A stretch of DNA of 64,000 nt. It comes from Anaerotruncus rubiinfantis. Lineage in GTDB: Bacteria > Bacillota > Clostridia > Oscillospirales > Ruminococcaceae. The position numbers and the translations under genes were made by a program. Below, piece by piece: positions 26,833 to 35,760 of the stretch. The notes beneath the pieces were generated by a model. The model was given only the letters and a program-made list of their open reading frames with translations, did not search any database and was not told where the DNA came from. The stretch lies in assembly GCF_900078395.1 (NCBI RefSeq), contig NZ_FKLA01000008.1, positions 509,045 to 573,044 of the forward strand, in the 5' to 3' direction. Within the stretch, counting starts at the first letter, position 1, and every line of letters starts with the position of its first letter.

Positions 26833-27015
26833 ATGGAACAGAACGCACAGAACGCTTACGAACAGTTTTTGCAGACCGGAAAGGTATCCGATTATCTGCG
26901 CTATACTGAGATTTTGCATTCCGGCGCATCGGGCGTACCGGTGCCGCCGCATCCGACGGGAGAACACAGTGCATATTACGACCGACGCGATCGTTCTGCG
27001 GGAGCGCGCGGTTGA
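26833..27015 (+). CDS. yqzL: YqzL-family small protein
   Basis: A 60-residue protein. AYEQFLQTGKVSDYLRYTEI matches the YqzL pattern of small proteins found between era and recO in Clostridia. GGAGG lies nine bases before the ATG. It overlaps the recO start by 47 bases, suggesting translational coupling. The C-terminal half (rich in G, P, R) is longer than usual. Function unknown. Confidence 0.7.
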   Translation: MEQNAQNAYEQFLQTGKVSDYLRYTEILHSGASGVPVPPHPTGEHSAYYDRRDRSAGARG

Positions 27016-27724
27016 CGAGTTCGACAGCGTGCTCACTTTGCTTTCGAAGGAACGTGGAATCATATCAGCTTACGCACGGGGAGCCAGGAAGCCGCGCGCA
27101 GCCCTCAGGGCCTGCGCGGAGCTGCTTAGCTACTCGTGTTTTGTGCTGTTTGAAAACCGGCAGAAGTATACGGTGGACAAAGCGGATCTGAACCGGATGT
27201 TCATGGGGGTGCGCGGCGATGTGGAAAAGCTTTCGCTCGCATCGTATTTCTGCCAGCTCACGGCGGAGGTCGCCCCGCATGAGGAAAATGCGGAAGGCTA
27301 TCTGCGTCTTCTCCTAAACAGCCTGCACCTGCTCGACCGGGACAAACGTACCTGCGTCTTCATCAAACCGGTTTACGAGCTGAGGCTCCTTACAATGGCG
27401 GGTTTCATGCCCAACCTTGTAGGATGCTGTTCCTGTGGGAACTACGAGGCGGAGCGGATGCTTTTTCTGCCGCGGCTTTCGCAGATTATCTGTGGGGACT
27501 GCGCGCCCGAAACACTTCCGGAAAATGAAATCGCGGTGCCGCTTTCCAAAAGCGTGCTGGCTGCGATGCGGCATATCATCTATGCGGATTTTGGGAAACT
27601 GTTCGGTTTTACCGTCTCCGACGAGACGCAGCAGAACCTGAATGAAATCACCCAGCACTATGTGATGGTGCAGCTTGACAAACGCTTCGACACGCTGGAT
27701 TTTTATCTGGCCATGAGAGGATAG
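26969..27724 (+). CDS. recO: DNA repair protein RecO
   Basis: A 251-residue RecO: N-terminal OB fold (TTDAIVLRERAVDEFDSVLTLLSKERG), the helical body, and a four-cysteine zinc site (CCSCGNYE...ICGDC). RecO loads RecA through RecR. recR is about 26 kb downstream. The GTG at 26969 has GGGAG six bases upstream and lies inside yqzL. Confidence 0.93.
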   Translation: MHITTDAIVLRERAVDEFDSVLTLLSKERGIISAYARGARKPRAALRACAELLSYSCFVLFENRQKYTVDKADLNRMFMGVRGDVEKLSLASYFCQLTAEVAPHEENAEGYLRLLLNSLHLLDRDKRTCVFIKPVYELRLLTMAGFMPNLVGCCSCGNYEAERMLFLPRLSQIICGDCAPETLPENEIAVPLSKSVLAAMRHIIYADFGKLFGFTVSDETQQNLNEITQHYVMVQLDKRFDTLDFYLAMRG

Positions 27725-27728
27725 ACAG

Positions 27729-30110
27729 ATGGATAAATATTGCAGAGCAATTGAACTCGATAAGATTTTAAACCGGCTCGCGCAGCACTGCGGCTGCGCG
27801 GACAGCAAAGACGCCGCGCTGGCAATCGCGCCGGCGTACGAGCTGCGGGACGCGAAACGCCTTTTGCAACTCACGGTCGATGCAAATACCTTGACCAACC
27901 GGTACGGCACACCGTCGATCGGCTCGGTTGAAAACTGCGGCGCGGCGTTAAAGCGCGCACAGGTCGGCGCGCGGCTTTCGCCGCGCGAACTGCTGGATGT
28001 GGCAAGGGTGCTGCGCGCGATCGAAACGATTGAACGCTGGCACGACCAGCTCGAAGGCGAGCCGACCAGTCTGGAAGGGCTCCTTTCGTCGGTGATCGCG
28101 CTGCCGACCCTTTATCGCGGCATCACGACTGCGATCCTGTCGGAGGAGGAGATCTCCGACCGCGCGAGCCCGGAACTGGCGGATATACGCCGCAAAATCC
28201 GGCAGGCCGGCGCGAAAGCCCGCGAGGTGCTCGATAAAATGGTGCGCTCGGCCACCTATCAAAAGTATTTGCAGGAGAATATCATCACCCAGCGCGACGG
28301 GCGTTTTGTCGTACCGGTCAAGATCGAATACCGGGGCGAGGTCAAGGGGCTTGTACACGACACCTCCGGCTCCGGCTCAACCGTGTTCATCGAACCGATG
28401 GCGGTGGTTGAGGCGAATAACGAGATCCGTATCCTGCAAAATAAGGAACAGCTTGAGATTGATCGGATCCTTTCGGAGCTGTCCGCGCAGGTTGGCGGCT
28501 GCGCCGACAGCATCGCGGGAAGTTACGAGGCGATTGTGGAGCTGGATCTCTATTTTGCCAAAAGCCGCCTTGCGGATGAGATGCGCGCGACCATCCCCGT
28601 ATTCAACGAAAACGGGGTCGTGAATCTCAAAAAGGCGCGGCATCCGCTGCTCGACCAGAAGAAGGTCGTTCCGATCGATCTGCGGCTCGGCGACGGATTC
28701 GATACGCTGGTTGTTACCGGCCCAAACACCGGAGGCAAGACGGTTGCGATCAAGACGCTCGGTTTGCTCGCAATGATGGCCCAGTGCGGGCTGATGCTGC
28801 CCGTCTCGGACGGGAGTACCCTGCCGGTTTATGAGAAGCTGCTGGTCGATATCGGTGACGAACAGAGCATTGAGCAGAGCCTTTCCACCTTTTCGGCGCA
28901 CATGACCAACATCATCCGCATCCTTGCCGAAGCGAATGAAGATTCTCTTGTGCTGCTCGATGAGCTCGGAGCGGGCACCGACCCGGTCGAAGGCGCGGCG
29001 CTTGCCGTTGCGATCATCGAACAGCTGCGGGAGCAGGGCGCGCGGATCGTCGCAACCACCCACTATGCCGAAATCAAGATGTACGCGCTCAACACCGATG
29101 GCGTCGAGAACGCCTGCTGTGAATTTGACGTGGCCACCCTGCGGCCGACCTACCGGCTGCTGATTGGCGTACCGGGGCGTTCGAACGCTTTCGCGATCAG
29201 CGAACGGCTTGGACTGCCCGAAGCGGTGATCGAGAACGCAAAATCCCATGTCTCGAACGAGAACGCACGGTTTGAGGATGTGGTCAGCCAGCTGGAAGGC
29301 ACCCGGCAGGAGCTCGAACGCGAGCGTAAGCTCGCTGAGAGTCAGCGGGTCGCGGCGCAGCGCACGAGCGAGGAGGCTGACAGGCTCCGGAAAAACGCGG
29401 AAAATGAACGGGAACGAGAGCTCGAGCGGGCGCGGGTGCAGGCGCGGGGCATTGTCGAGCAGGTGAACGCCCAGGCGGAAAAGCTGCTCGATGAGCTGGA
29501 AGAACTGCGCAAGCAGAAGGACAGCGAGGACTTTAAGGAGCGGATCGCCCAGACAAAGATATCCTTCAAGGCGGATATGCGCAAACTCCAGGATCTGGCC
29601 GACCCGGTCACCCGCAAGAACCCGGAAAACTATGTGCCGCAGCGGCCGCTTAAACGCGGCGATACGGTGCGGCTTATTTCGCTTAACAAAGAAGGCATCC
29701 TGCTTTCCGCCCCGGACGGGCAGGGCTTTGTCAACGTGCAGGCGGGCATTATCAAGACCAAGGTGCACCAGAGCGAGGTGCGCCTCGTTGACAACAAGGA
29801 TAAGCGGGTCACTTTGAATAATTCCAGCGTGAACACCCGCAGCGTGACCTCCAAGGCGAAGCGGGAGGTCAAAACGGAGGTTGACCTGCGCGGCATGACC
29901 GTTGGAGAGGCTTTGATGGAGCTTGACCGGTATCTCGACGGCGCGGTGCTTTCGGGCGTGACAACCGTCACAATTATCCACGGGAAAGGCACCGGAGCCC
30001 TGCGTGCGGCCGTACAGGAGCACCTCAAAAAACACAGGAGCGTCAAGCGGTTCCGTATGGGCGTCTATGGGGAAGGCGAATCAGGCGTGACGGTGGCGGA
30101 ACTCAAATAG
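27729..30110 (+). CDS. mutS2: MutS2/RqcU (Smr-domain ATPase)
   Basis: A 793-residue MutS2 with ABC-type Walker A GPNTGGKT near residue 331, signature/Walker B LVLLDELGAGTDPVEG, a coiled coil at about 515-640, and a C-terminal Smr domain (VDLRGMTVGEAL near 717, IHGKGTGALR near 748). Family roles are suppression of recombination and rescue of collided ribosomes. It starts four bases after recO. Confidence 0.96.
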   Translation: MDKYCRAIELDKILNRLAQHCGCADSKDAALAIAPAYELRDAKRLLQLTVDANTLTNRYGTPSIGSVENCGAALKRAQVGARLSPRELLDVARVLRAIETIERWHDQLEGEPTSLEGLLSSVIALPTLYRGITTAILSEEEISDRASPELADIRRKIRQAGAKAREVLDKMVRSATYQKYLQENIITQRDGRFVVPVKIEYRGEVKGLVHDTSGSGSTVFIEPMAVVEANNEIRILQNKEQLEIDRILSELSAQVGGCADSIAGSYEAIVELDLYFAKSRLADEMRATIPVFNENGVVNLKKARHPLLDQKKVVPIDLRLGDGFDTLVVTGPNTGGKTVAIKTLGLLAMMAQCGLMLPVSDGSTLPVYEKLLVDIGDEQSIEQSLSTFSAHMTNIIRILAEANEDSLVLLDELGAGTDPVEGAALAVAIIEQLREQGARIVATTHYAEIKMYALNTDGVENACCEFDVATLRPTYRLLIGVPGRSNAFAISERLGLPEAVIENAKSHVSNENARFEDVVSQLEGTRQELERERKLAESQRVAAQRTSEEADRLRKNAENERERELERARVQARGIVEQVNAQAEKLLDELEELRKQKDSEDFKERIAQTKISFKADMRKLQDLADPVTRKNPENYVPQRPLKRGDTVRLISLNKEGILLSAPDGQGFVNVQAGIIKTKVHQSEVRLVDNKDKRVTLNNSSVNTRSVTSKAKREVKTEVDLRGMTVGEALMELDRYLDGAVLSGVTTVTIIHGKGTGALRAAVQEHLKKHRSVKRFRMGVYGEGESGVTVAELK

Positions 30111-30116
30111 GTTCGC

Positions 30117-30145
30117 TTTACAGCCTATGGAATTTGTGTTATGAT
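30117..30145 (+). promoter_or_regulatory. Sigma-A promoter
   Basis: TTTACA, a 17-bp spacer and TATGAT, directly after mutS2 and before the 99-residue hypothetical gene. Confidence 0.7.
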
Positions 30146-30197
30146 ATATTTGGTAACGTATAATTTTACAAATTTAAGATAGATGGAGAGATGTATA

Positions 30198-30497
30198 TTG
30201 GAAAAGAAGATTACAAAACCAGGCACGCTCCAGTTTAAGGGCCGTCCGCTGGTGCGCTGTGACAAGACGATCTATTATGGGGACATGGGCGACAAATATG
30301 TCGCAATGCTCCAGATCCTCGGTGAAGAAAAGGTCGGGGAGGAGCTGCTCCCCAGCAAGGTTTCTGTGCAGATCTGGTCGACTGACGACGAACTGCGCCC
30401 GCGTGACCGCGTGATCAAAAAAACCGAGAAGAGCAACCTCTACGACGCGCTCAACATCGCTTCGATCTGGCTGGAACGCCAGCTCGACCAGAAATAA
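30198..30497 (+). CDS. Conserved hypothetical protein (about 99 residues)
   Basis: A soluble protein beginning LEKKITKPGTLQFKGRPLVR. The TTG at 30198 sits seven bases after GGAGAG. An ATG at 30183 is in frame but lacks an SD. Beta-rich with a C-terminal helix (NLYDALNIASIWLERQL). The sequence has the feel of a conserved clostridial protein, but no domain is recognised. It has its own promoter and terminator. Confidence 0.75.
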   Translation: MEKKITKPGTLQFKGRPLVRCDKTIYYGDMGDKYVAMLQILGEEKVGEELLPSKVSVQIWSTDDELRPRDRVIKKTEKSNLYDALNIASIWLERQLDQK

Positions 30498-30504
30498 AAA
30501 GAAG

Positions 30505-30540
30505 AAATGCCGGGAAGCCTTGTGCTTCCCGGCATTTTTT
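30505..30540 (+). terminator. Intrinsic terminator
   Basis: A 14-bp stem, AAATGCCGGGAAGC, with a 5-base loop and a T6 tail. Confidence 0.9.
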
Positions 30541-30553
30541 ATCGTCCGATTCC

Positions 30554-30796
30554 TCAGTCAGCCGCCCCTTCTGCAATCTGCGGACGGTCGGTCAGTCCGA
30601 GCAGATAGTCCTGTGTCACAAGAAAGTACGCGGAGAATTTTTCAAGTTCTTCGGTGGATACGGTCGCTTTGCCGTTGGTGAGGTCCTCGATGTGCTTTTC
30701 ACTGACATTCAGAGCCATTGCGAGCGCACGCGGGGTGAGCTCCTCCTTTTGCGTCAACAGCAGCAGCCGTTCGCCAAAGGTTTTTCTGCTAAACAT
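30554..30796 (-). CDS. Small HTH (XRE-like) regulator
   Basis: An 80-residue protein with a helix-turn-helix (LTPRALAMALNVSEKHIEDLTNGKATVSTEELEKFSAYF cut across residues 20-58) and the repressor-type ending TQDYLLGLTD. AGGAGG lies ten bases before the ATG. It stands alone, so its target is unknown. Confidence 0.75.
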   Translation of the reverse strand: MFSRKTFGERLLLLTQKEELTPRALAMALNVSEKHIEDLTNGKATVSTEELEKFSAYFLVTQDYLLGLTDRPQIAEGAAD

Positions 30797-30972
30797 GGTA
30801 AAAGTTCCTCCTCAGATCTTTGCCTGATACAATCTCAACCGCCAGAGAGCAAGCCCGGCGATTTATTAAGAACAGTATAGCACAAGATACGATCGATCGT
30901 TTATGATAAAACACATTTTTGTAGGGATGCACAATCCCTGCCAAATGTTCTGGTATTTTTGCTACTTTGCCG

Positions 30973-31707
30973 TCAGATGACAAACCCGCCATTGGGGCTG
31001 ATGACCTGTCCGGTGAGGAAACCAGCCGCGTCCGAGCAGAGATAACAGATCAGCGAAGCCACATCGGCGGGCGTGCCGACTTTCCCGAGCGGCGTTTCCT
31101 CGCGCAGCGCCTCCAGCGCGGCTGCGTCGAGCTGTGCGTTCATTTCCGTGGCGATGAGGCCGGGCGCCACGCAGTTGACCGTGATCCCGGAGGGGCCTAC
31201 CTCCTTGGCCAATGCCTTGGTGAAGCCGATGACCGCTGATTTTGCCGCAGAATAGTGCACTTCGCAGGAGGCGCCCGCGATCCCCCACATTGAGGAGAGG
31301 TTCACGATCCGGCCTTCGTGGCGTCGGATCATCTGCGGCAGGACGCACTGGCAGGTGTGAAACATCCCGGTCACGTTTACCGCGAACATCCGCTCCCACT
31401 CGCTGGCGGTGAGGTCGGTGAAGAGCTTCTGCTGGGCGATGCCGGCGTTGTTGACCAGCAGATCGATGTGCCCGAAATCCACGGTGGCTTTTTGCACCAT
31501 CGCCTCGACTGCGGCCCGGTCGCTCACATCGGCCTGATAGACAGCCGCGTCGCAGCCGAGCGCCGCGAGTTCCGAAAGCAGGGATTTTGCCGCATCCTTT
31601 CGGGCATGATAATTGGCGGCCACCCGGTAACCTGCCCGCGCGAACTGCAAAGCGGTTTCGCGCCCGATGCCTCGGGAAGCCCCGGTGATGAGCACCGTTT
31701 TCGCCAT
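30973..31707 (-). CDS. FabG-like short-chain dehydrogenase/reductase
   Basis: A 244-residue SDR: TGASRGIG, DVSDRA, NNAG, SSMWG with the catalytic serine, YSAAK and NGGFVI at the end. It is most like 3-oxoacyl-ACP reductases. It is not in a fatty-acid cluster, so an accessory reductase role is possible. The ATG at 31707 follows GAGGTG by nine bases. It lies just downstream of the IreB gene on the same strand. Confidence 0.85.
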   Translation of the reverse strand: MAKTVLITGASRGIGRETALQFARAGYRVAANYHARKDAAKSLLSELAALGCDAAVYQADVSDRAAVEAMVQKATVDFGHIDLLVNNAGIAQQKLFTDLTASEWERMFAVNVTGMFHTCQCVLPQMIRRHEGRIVNLSSMWGIAGASCEVHYSAAKSAVIGFTKALAKEVGPSGITVNCVAPGLIATEMNAQLDAAALEALREETPLGKVGTPADVASLICYLCSDAAGFLTGQVISPNGGFVI

Positions 31708-31760
31708 CTTACAAAACACCTCACAAACAAAAGCTCCCGCCATTTGACGGGAGCCGGGAT

Positions 31761-32006
31761 TCAATCGTTCAGGTAGCTTTTCACCAATAGTTGCAACAGC
31801 TCGTCGCGGTCGATTTTACGGATAAGCGCGCGTGCGTTGTTGTGCGTGGTGATATAGGTGGGGTCCTCCGAAAGGATGTAACCCACGATCTGGTTGATGG
31901 GATTGTATCCTTTTTGGCGCAGCGCGTCGTAAACCGCGGTGAGGATTTCCTTGAGCTGCTTTTCCTTATCCTCATGGATCGAAAAGGATATCGTTGGCTC
32001 GTGCAT
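31761..32006 (-). CDS. ireB: IreB-family regulatory phosphoprotein
   Basis: An 81-residue UPF0297/IreB protein ([54 protein letters not shown]). In Enterococcus IreB is phosphorylated by the PASTA kinase IreK and controls cephalosporin resistance. AAAGGGG lies seven bases before the ATG. The usual neighbour ruvX is not here. Confidence 0.9.
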   Translation of the reverse strand: MHEPTISFSIHEDKEKQLKEILTAVYDALRQKGYNPINQIVGYILSEDPTYITTHNNARALIRKIDRDELLQLLVKSYLND

Positions 32007-32144
32007 TACATCACCCCTTTCTGTTCGATTTGATATTTCCATTTTACAACAAAATTCGCCGCATGGCAATATGGACATGTAAATTTCACTGAGTTATTGT
32101 ATGATGAAACTGTTAAGAATATGCGAAACGCTGCCGCGCGGCGA

Positions 32145-32184
32145 TTGACAGGCATTTCCGGGGATGGTATAGTTTGGTCAAACG
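32145..32184 (+). promoter_or_regulatory. Promoter and possible operator of the GntR gene
   Basis: TTGACA, a 17-bp spacer and TATAGT (32145-32173), overlapped at the end by an inverted repeat GTTTG-GT-CAAAC (32173-32184) that could mediate autoregulation. Confidence 0.7.
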
Positions 32185-32214
32185 GTGCGAAGCCGGAACA
32201 CGGAGGGATTACAC

Positions 32215-32883
32215 TTGGAAGGAAAAACGCTTGCGCAGAAGGCCGCGGATGAGCTGGTGCGGCTCATCCGGGAACAAGGCAGCGCGCCAGGCGACAAACT
32301 GCCGAACGAATACGAACTATCGGCGCTGTTGGGTGTCGGGCGCAATACGGTACGCGAAGCGGTACGGATGCTCGCCTCGCGCAACATCGTGGACATCCGG
32401 CAGGGCGCCGGAACCTTTGTTTCAGAGAAGATGGGGATCGCGGACGACCCGTTGGGCTTCACGCTGATTGAGGACCGGCGCAGGCTGGTGGCGGATCTTT
32501 TGCAGGTGCGCTGCATCATCGAGCCGCAGCTCGCGGCACTCGCTGCCCAGAACGCCACCGCGCAGGATATCGGCGAGCTTGAGCGGCGATGCGGCGAAAC
32601 CGAGGAGCTTATCGTGGCGAGAACGGATTTTTCCGACGCGGACCGCGCGTTCCATGTGCAGATTGCGCGGTGCAGCCACAATCTGGTCATGTCGAACCTT
32701 CTGCCGGTTATCAGCGCGGGTGTGACTTTTTTTGCCGCGCAGACCGAACGGGAGTTTGAACAGACGGTCGCCGCCCACCGCAAAATTTTCGAAGCGATCC
32801 GGGACCGGCGCGGCAGCGACGCGCAGCAGGCGATGCAGTTTCATCTGCTCTTCAACCAGAACCGCTTCCTCGATGCGAAATAG
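32215..32883 (+). CDS. FadR-subfamily GntR transcriptional regulator
   Basis: A 222-residue regulator with a winged helix (residues 1-70; LPNEYELSALLGVGRNTVREAVRML) and an FCD ligand domain with metal-binding-type residues (D/H in DADRAFHVQIARCSHN, HRKIFEAI). The TTG at 32215 is seven bases after GGAGGG. It is directly upstream of the FAD/FAD/DUF1667 operon. Two identical palindromes there make it the likely repressor of that operon. Confidence 0.88.
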   Translation: MEGKTLAQKAADELVRLIREQGSAPGDKLPNEYELSALLGVGRNTVREAVRMLASRNIVDIRQGAGTFVSEKMGIADDPLGFTLIEDRRRLVADLLQVRCIIEPQLAALAAQNATAQDIGELERRCGETEELIVARTDFSDADRAFHVQIARCSHNLVMSNLLPVISAGVTFFAAQTEREFEQTVAAHRKIFEAIRDRRGSDAQQAMQFHLLFNQNRFLDAK

Positions 32884-32887
32884 CCTT

Positions 32888-32926
32888 TTTTGCCCATTGG
32901 GAATTTTTCATTCCCAATGGGCAAAA
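32888..32926 (+). terminator. Terminator of the GntR gene
   Basis: A perfect 17-bp stem starting TTTTGCCCATTGGGAAT with a 5-base loop. Its 3' arm abuts the first operator copy. Confidence 0.8.
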
Positions 32927-32940
32927 TCATAGGATGATTT
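32924..32940. promoter_or_regulatory. GntR operator candidate, copy 1
   Basis: AAATCATAGGATGATTT: 7-bp perfect arms around AGG. It is identical to the copy 121 bp downstream. Confidence 0.6.
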
Positions 32941-33007
32941 CACTTTTCCTGTTTTGCCGCTCAATTTATAAAAAGCCTGTTATATAAGCGAAAAAGAAAA
33001 AATCCAC

Positions 33008-33061
33008 TTGACATAAGGTACATGAAGTGTTATATATAACTTATAAATCATAGGATGATTT
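33008..33061 (+). promoter_or_regulatory. Promoter and GntR operator copy 2 of the oxidoreductase operon
   Basis: TTGACA (33008), a 17-bp spacer and TATATA (33031) make a strong promoter. The palindrome AAATCATAGGATGATTT at 33045-33061 lies at the predicted start site, so binding would block transcription. Confidence 0.75.
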
Positions 33062-33073
33062 GGAGGCGGTCGG

Positions 33074-34525
33074 ATGGAATCATTTGATGTGTTAATCATC
33101 GGCGCGGGCGTGATTGGCAGCGCTGTGGCGCGGGAGCTGACCCGCTGCAAGCTCAAAATCGGCGTGCTCGAAAAGAACAGGGATGTCTGCTTTGAAACGA
33201 GCGGACGCAATTCCGCCGTATTGCACGGCGGGTTTGCTTATGATACCGGGACGCTCAAGGCGCGGCTCTGCGTGGAGGGGAATCGGGAGTTCGACGCGGC
33301 GGCCAGGGAGCTCGACGTGCCGTATAAACGCACCGGGAAGGTATTGGTGGGCAATACGCCCGAGGACCGTGAACGGCTTTTGCAGACGATTGAAACGGGG
33401 CGCGTGAACGGTGCGTCCGGTCTTTCGATGATCGATAAAAAGCGGCTGCACGAACTGGTTCCGGCGGTTGTTGGCGAGTTTGCCATGCTTTCCGAGACAA
33501 GCGGTATCCTTGACCCGTTCCAATATGCGGTCGCGCTCGCGGAGAACGCCTGCATGAACGGCGCGAAATTCTTCTTCGATCACGAAGTAAATAGTCTTGC
33601 ACGGGAAGAAAACGCCTGGACGGTGCAGACCAGCCGCGGCGTGCTGCGTGCCCGATGGGTGGTCAATGCGGCGGGGCTCGGCTGCGGGAAGGTGTCTGAC
33701 ATGCTCGGGATCAAAGGCTACCGCATCCTCGGTTCGCGTGGCACCTACATCGTGCTTGACAAGCGCACCGGTTCGCTCTTGCCGATGCCGGTCTATCCGG
33801 TGCCAAGCAACACCTATATGGGGATTCACGTTACGCCTACAGTCGACGGGAATGTCATTGTCGGGCCGGACGCCGAATACATTGACGATTTTTCCTATTA
33901 TGGCGTGCCACAAAAGAATATCGATTATCTCGCCAAGAGTGCGTCCGATCTCTGGCCCTGTATCCGAAAGCCCGATTATATCCGTACATACGCGGGCATC
34001 CTGCCCAAATGGGTGACAGAAGACGGCGTGATCCACGACTTCACCATTGAAGTGCGCGACGACCTTGCGCCGAATGCCGTGAATCTTGTCGGGATCGAGT
34101 CGCCGGGCCTCACCGCCGCGCTGCCGATCGCCCGTCACGCGATCGGGCTGATCGCCGCGCGTGAACGGCTGCAACCAAATCCGGCCTTCAACCCGCGTCG
34201 CAAGGGGATCGTCCGGTTCGCGGAAAAGTCCCCGGAAGAACAGGCTGCGCTGGTCGCGGAGAACCCGGATTACGGAGAGATCATCTGCCGCTGCGAAAAG
34301 ATCACCCGGGCGGAGATTTTACAGGCGGTGCACAACCCCCTCGGCACGGACACGATGGCAGGCGTCAAATACCGCACCCGGTCGATGATGGGCCGCTGTC
34401 AGGGCGGCTACTGTCAGATGCGCATCGCGCAGATTCTGGAGGAGGAGCTGGGCAAACGCCCCGAAGAGGTGCTCTATGCGCGCACCGGTTCCGAAATCTT
34501 CACGGGGAAGGTGAGGGAAGCATGA
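33074..34525 (+). CDS. GlpA-like FAD-dependent dehydrogenase with [2Fe-2S] domain
   Basis: A 483-residue flavoprotein. The FAD-binding motif GAGVIGSAVARELTR is at the N-terminus, followed by a DAO-type oxidase fold. A C-terminal BFD-like iron-sulfur domain has the cysteine pattern CRCEKIT...CQGGYC (about residues 415-460). The layout matches anaerobic glycerol-3-phosphate dehydrogenase GlpA and related 2-hydroxyacid dehydrogenases. GGAGG lies seven bases before the ATG. It is the first gene of a three-gene operon with overlapping junctions. The substrate is not established. Confidence 0.85.
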   Translation: MESFDVLIIGAGVIGSAVARELTRCKLKIGVLEKNRDVCFETSGRNSAVLHGGFAYDTGTLKARLCVEGNREFDAAARELDVPYKRTGKVLVGNTPEDRERLLQTIETGRVNGASGLSMIDKKRLHELVPAVVGEFAMLSETSGILDPFQYAVALAENACMNGAKFFFDHEVNSLAREENAWTVQTSRGVLRARWVVNAAGLGCGKVSDMLGIKGYRILGSRGTYIVLDKRTGSLLPMPVYPVPSNTYMGIHVTPTVDGNVIVGPDAEYIDDFSYYGVPQKNIDYLAKSASDLWPCIRKPDYIRTYAGILPKWVTEDGVIHDFTIEVRDDLAPNAVNLVGIESPGLTAALPIARHAIGLIAARERLQPNPAFNPRRKGIVRFAEKSPEEQAALVAENPDYGEIICRCEKITRAEILQAVHNPLGTDTMAGVKYRTRSMMGRCQGGYCQMRIAQILEEELGKRPEEVLYARTGSEIFTGKVREA

Positions 34526-35760
34526 TGCAAAAGAAGGACGTCATCATCATCGGCGCGGGCCCGGCGGGGCTTGCCGCGGCCGTTGCGCTCCATAAAAAAG
34601 GGGTGCGGGACATCCTGCTGCTCGAACGGGAGAAAACGCCAGGGGGCATCCTGCGTCAGTGTATCCATGACGGCTTTGGGCTGACCCGGTTTAAAACCTC
34701 CCTGTCCGGCCCGGAATATGCGCAGCACTTTACTGATGAGGCCGAAACGCTCGAAATTCGCTGCATCACCGGCGCGACGGTGCTTTCGGTCACGCGGGAC
34801 AAGGTGGTGACCGCCGTTTCACGGGAAGGGCTGCAAAGCTGGCATGCGAAAGCAGTGGTTCTGGCGATGGGATGCCGGGAGCGCACCCGCGGCGCGCTGG
34901 CGATCCCGGGAGAACGCCCGGCGGGCGTGTTCACCGCGGGCGTTGCGCAGAGTTATATCAATCTTCATAACCGGATGATCGGCAGGCGGGCCGTCATCTT
35001 GGGATCGGGCGACATCGGCATGATCATGGCGCGCCGCCTCACACTGGAGGGCGTGCAGGTGGCGGGGGTTTTTGAAATCCAGCCGTATGCGAGCGGCCTG
35101 CCGCGCAATGTCGAGCAATGTCTCAATGATTACGGCATTCCGTTGTATTTAAGCCGTACGGTTACCGATGTCCACGGCCGGGCGCGGCTGACCGGCGTAA
35201 CCGTTTCGCAGGTGGACGAGAACCTGCGGCCAATCCCCGGCACGGAACAGGATTATGAATGCGATACCCTGATCCTTTCGGTGGGACTCATCCCGGAGAA
35301 TGAGCTTTCGCTCGATGCGGGTATTGCGCTGGATCCGCGCACCCGGGGAGCAGTGGTCGATGAGCATCTGATGACCGGTGTGGATGGCATTTTCGCGGCG
35401 GGGAACGTCCTGCATGTGCACGACCTCGTGGATTTTGTTTCGCTCGAGGCGGAATCGCTGGCCGATTCGGTGGCCGGGTATCTCACGCACGGCGGCCTTC
35501 CGGCCTGTCCGCTCGCGGTGAAGGCCGATGAAAACATCGGCTATACAGTGCCGCAGAAGATCAGTGGAAAATCGGATTTCACCTTGTCGCTGCGGGTAAA
35601 AAAGCCGATGCGCGACTGTGAGATCCAACTCATCCAGACGGGCAGGACGGTGAAAACCGTCCGGATGCGCAATGCGCTCCCAGCCGAGATGATCCGTATC
35701 CCGGTGGAAAAGGAACAGCTCTCGGAGGATGGGGAACTGGAGGTGTGTATCGTATGCTGA
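34522..35760 (+). CDS. FAD/NAD(P)-dependent oxidoreductase (thioredoxin-reductase-like fold)
   Basis: A 412-residue pyridine-nucleotide disulfide-family flavoprotein: GAGPAGLAAAVALHKKG for FAD, CRERTRGALAIPGERPAGVF, NAD site GSGDIGMIMARRL, and GIFAAGNVLHVHDLVDF near the C-terminus. It overlaps the preceding stop by four bases and pairs with the GlpA-like gene as an electron-transfer partner. It lacks the redox-active CxxC of true thioredoxin reductases. Confidence 0.85.
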   Translation: MMQKKDVIIIGAGPAGLAAAVALHKKGVRDILLLEREKTPGGILRQCIHDGFGLTRFKTSLSGPEYAQHFTDEAETLEIRCITGATVLSVTRDKVVTAVSREGLQSWHAKAVVLAMGCRERTRGALAIPGERPAGVFTAGVAQSYINLHNRMIGRRAVILGSGDIGMIMARRLTLEGVQVAGVFEIQPYASGLPRNVEQCLNDYGIPLYLSRTVTDVHGRARLTGVTVSQVDENLRPIPGTEQDYECDTLILSVGLIPENELSLDAGIALDPRTRGAVVDEHLMTGVDGIFAAGNVLHVHDLVDFVSLEAESLADSVAGYLTHGGLPACPLAVKADENIGYTVPQKISGKSDFTLSLRVKKPMRDCEIQLIQTGRTVKTVRMRNALPAEMIRIPVEKEQLSEDGELEVCIVC

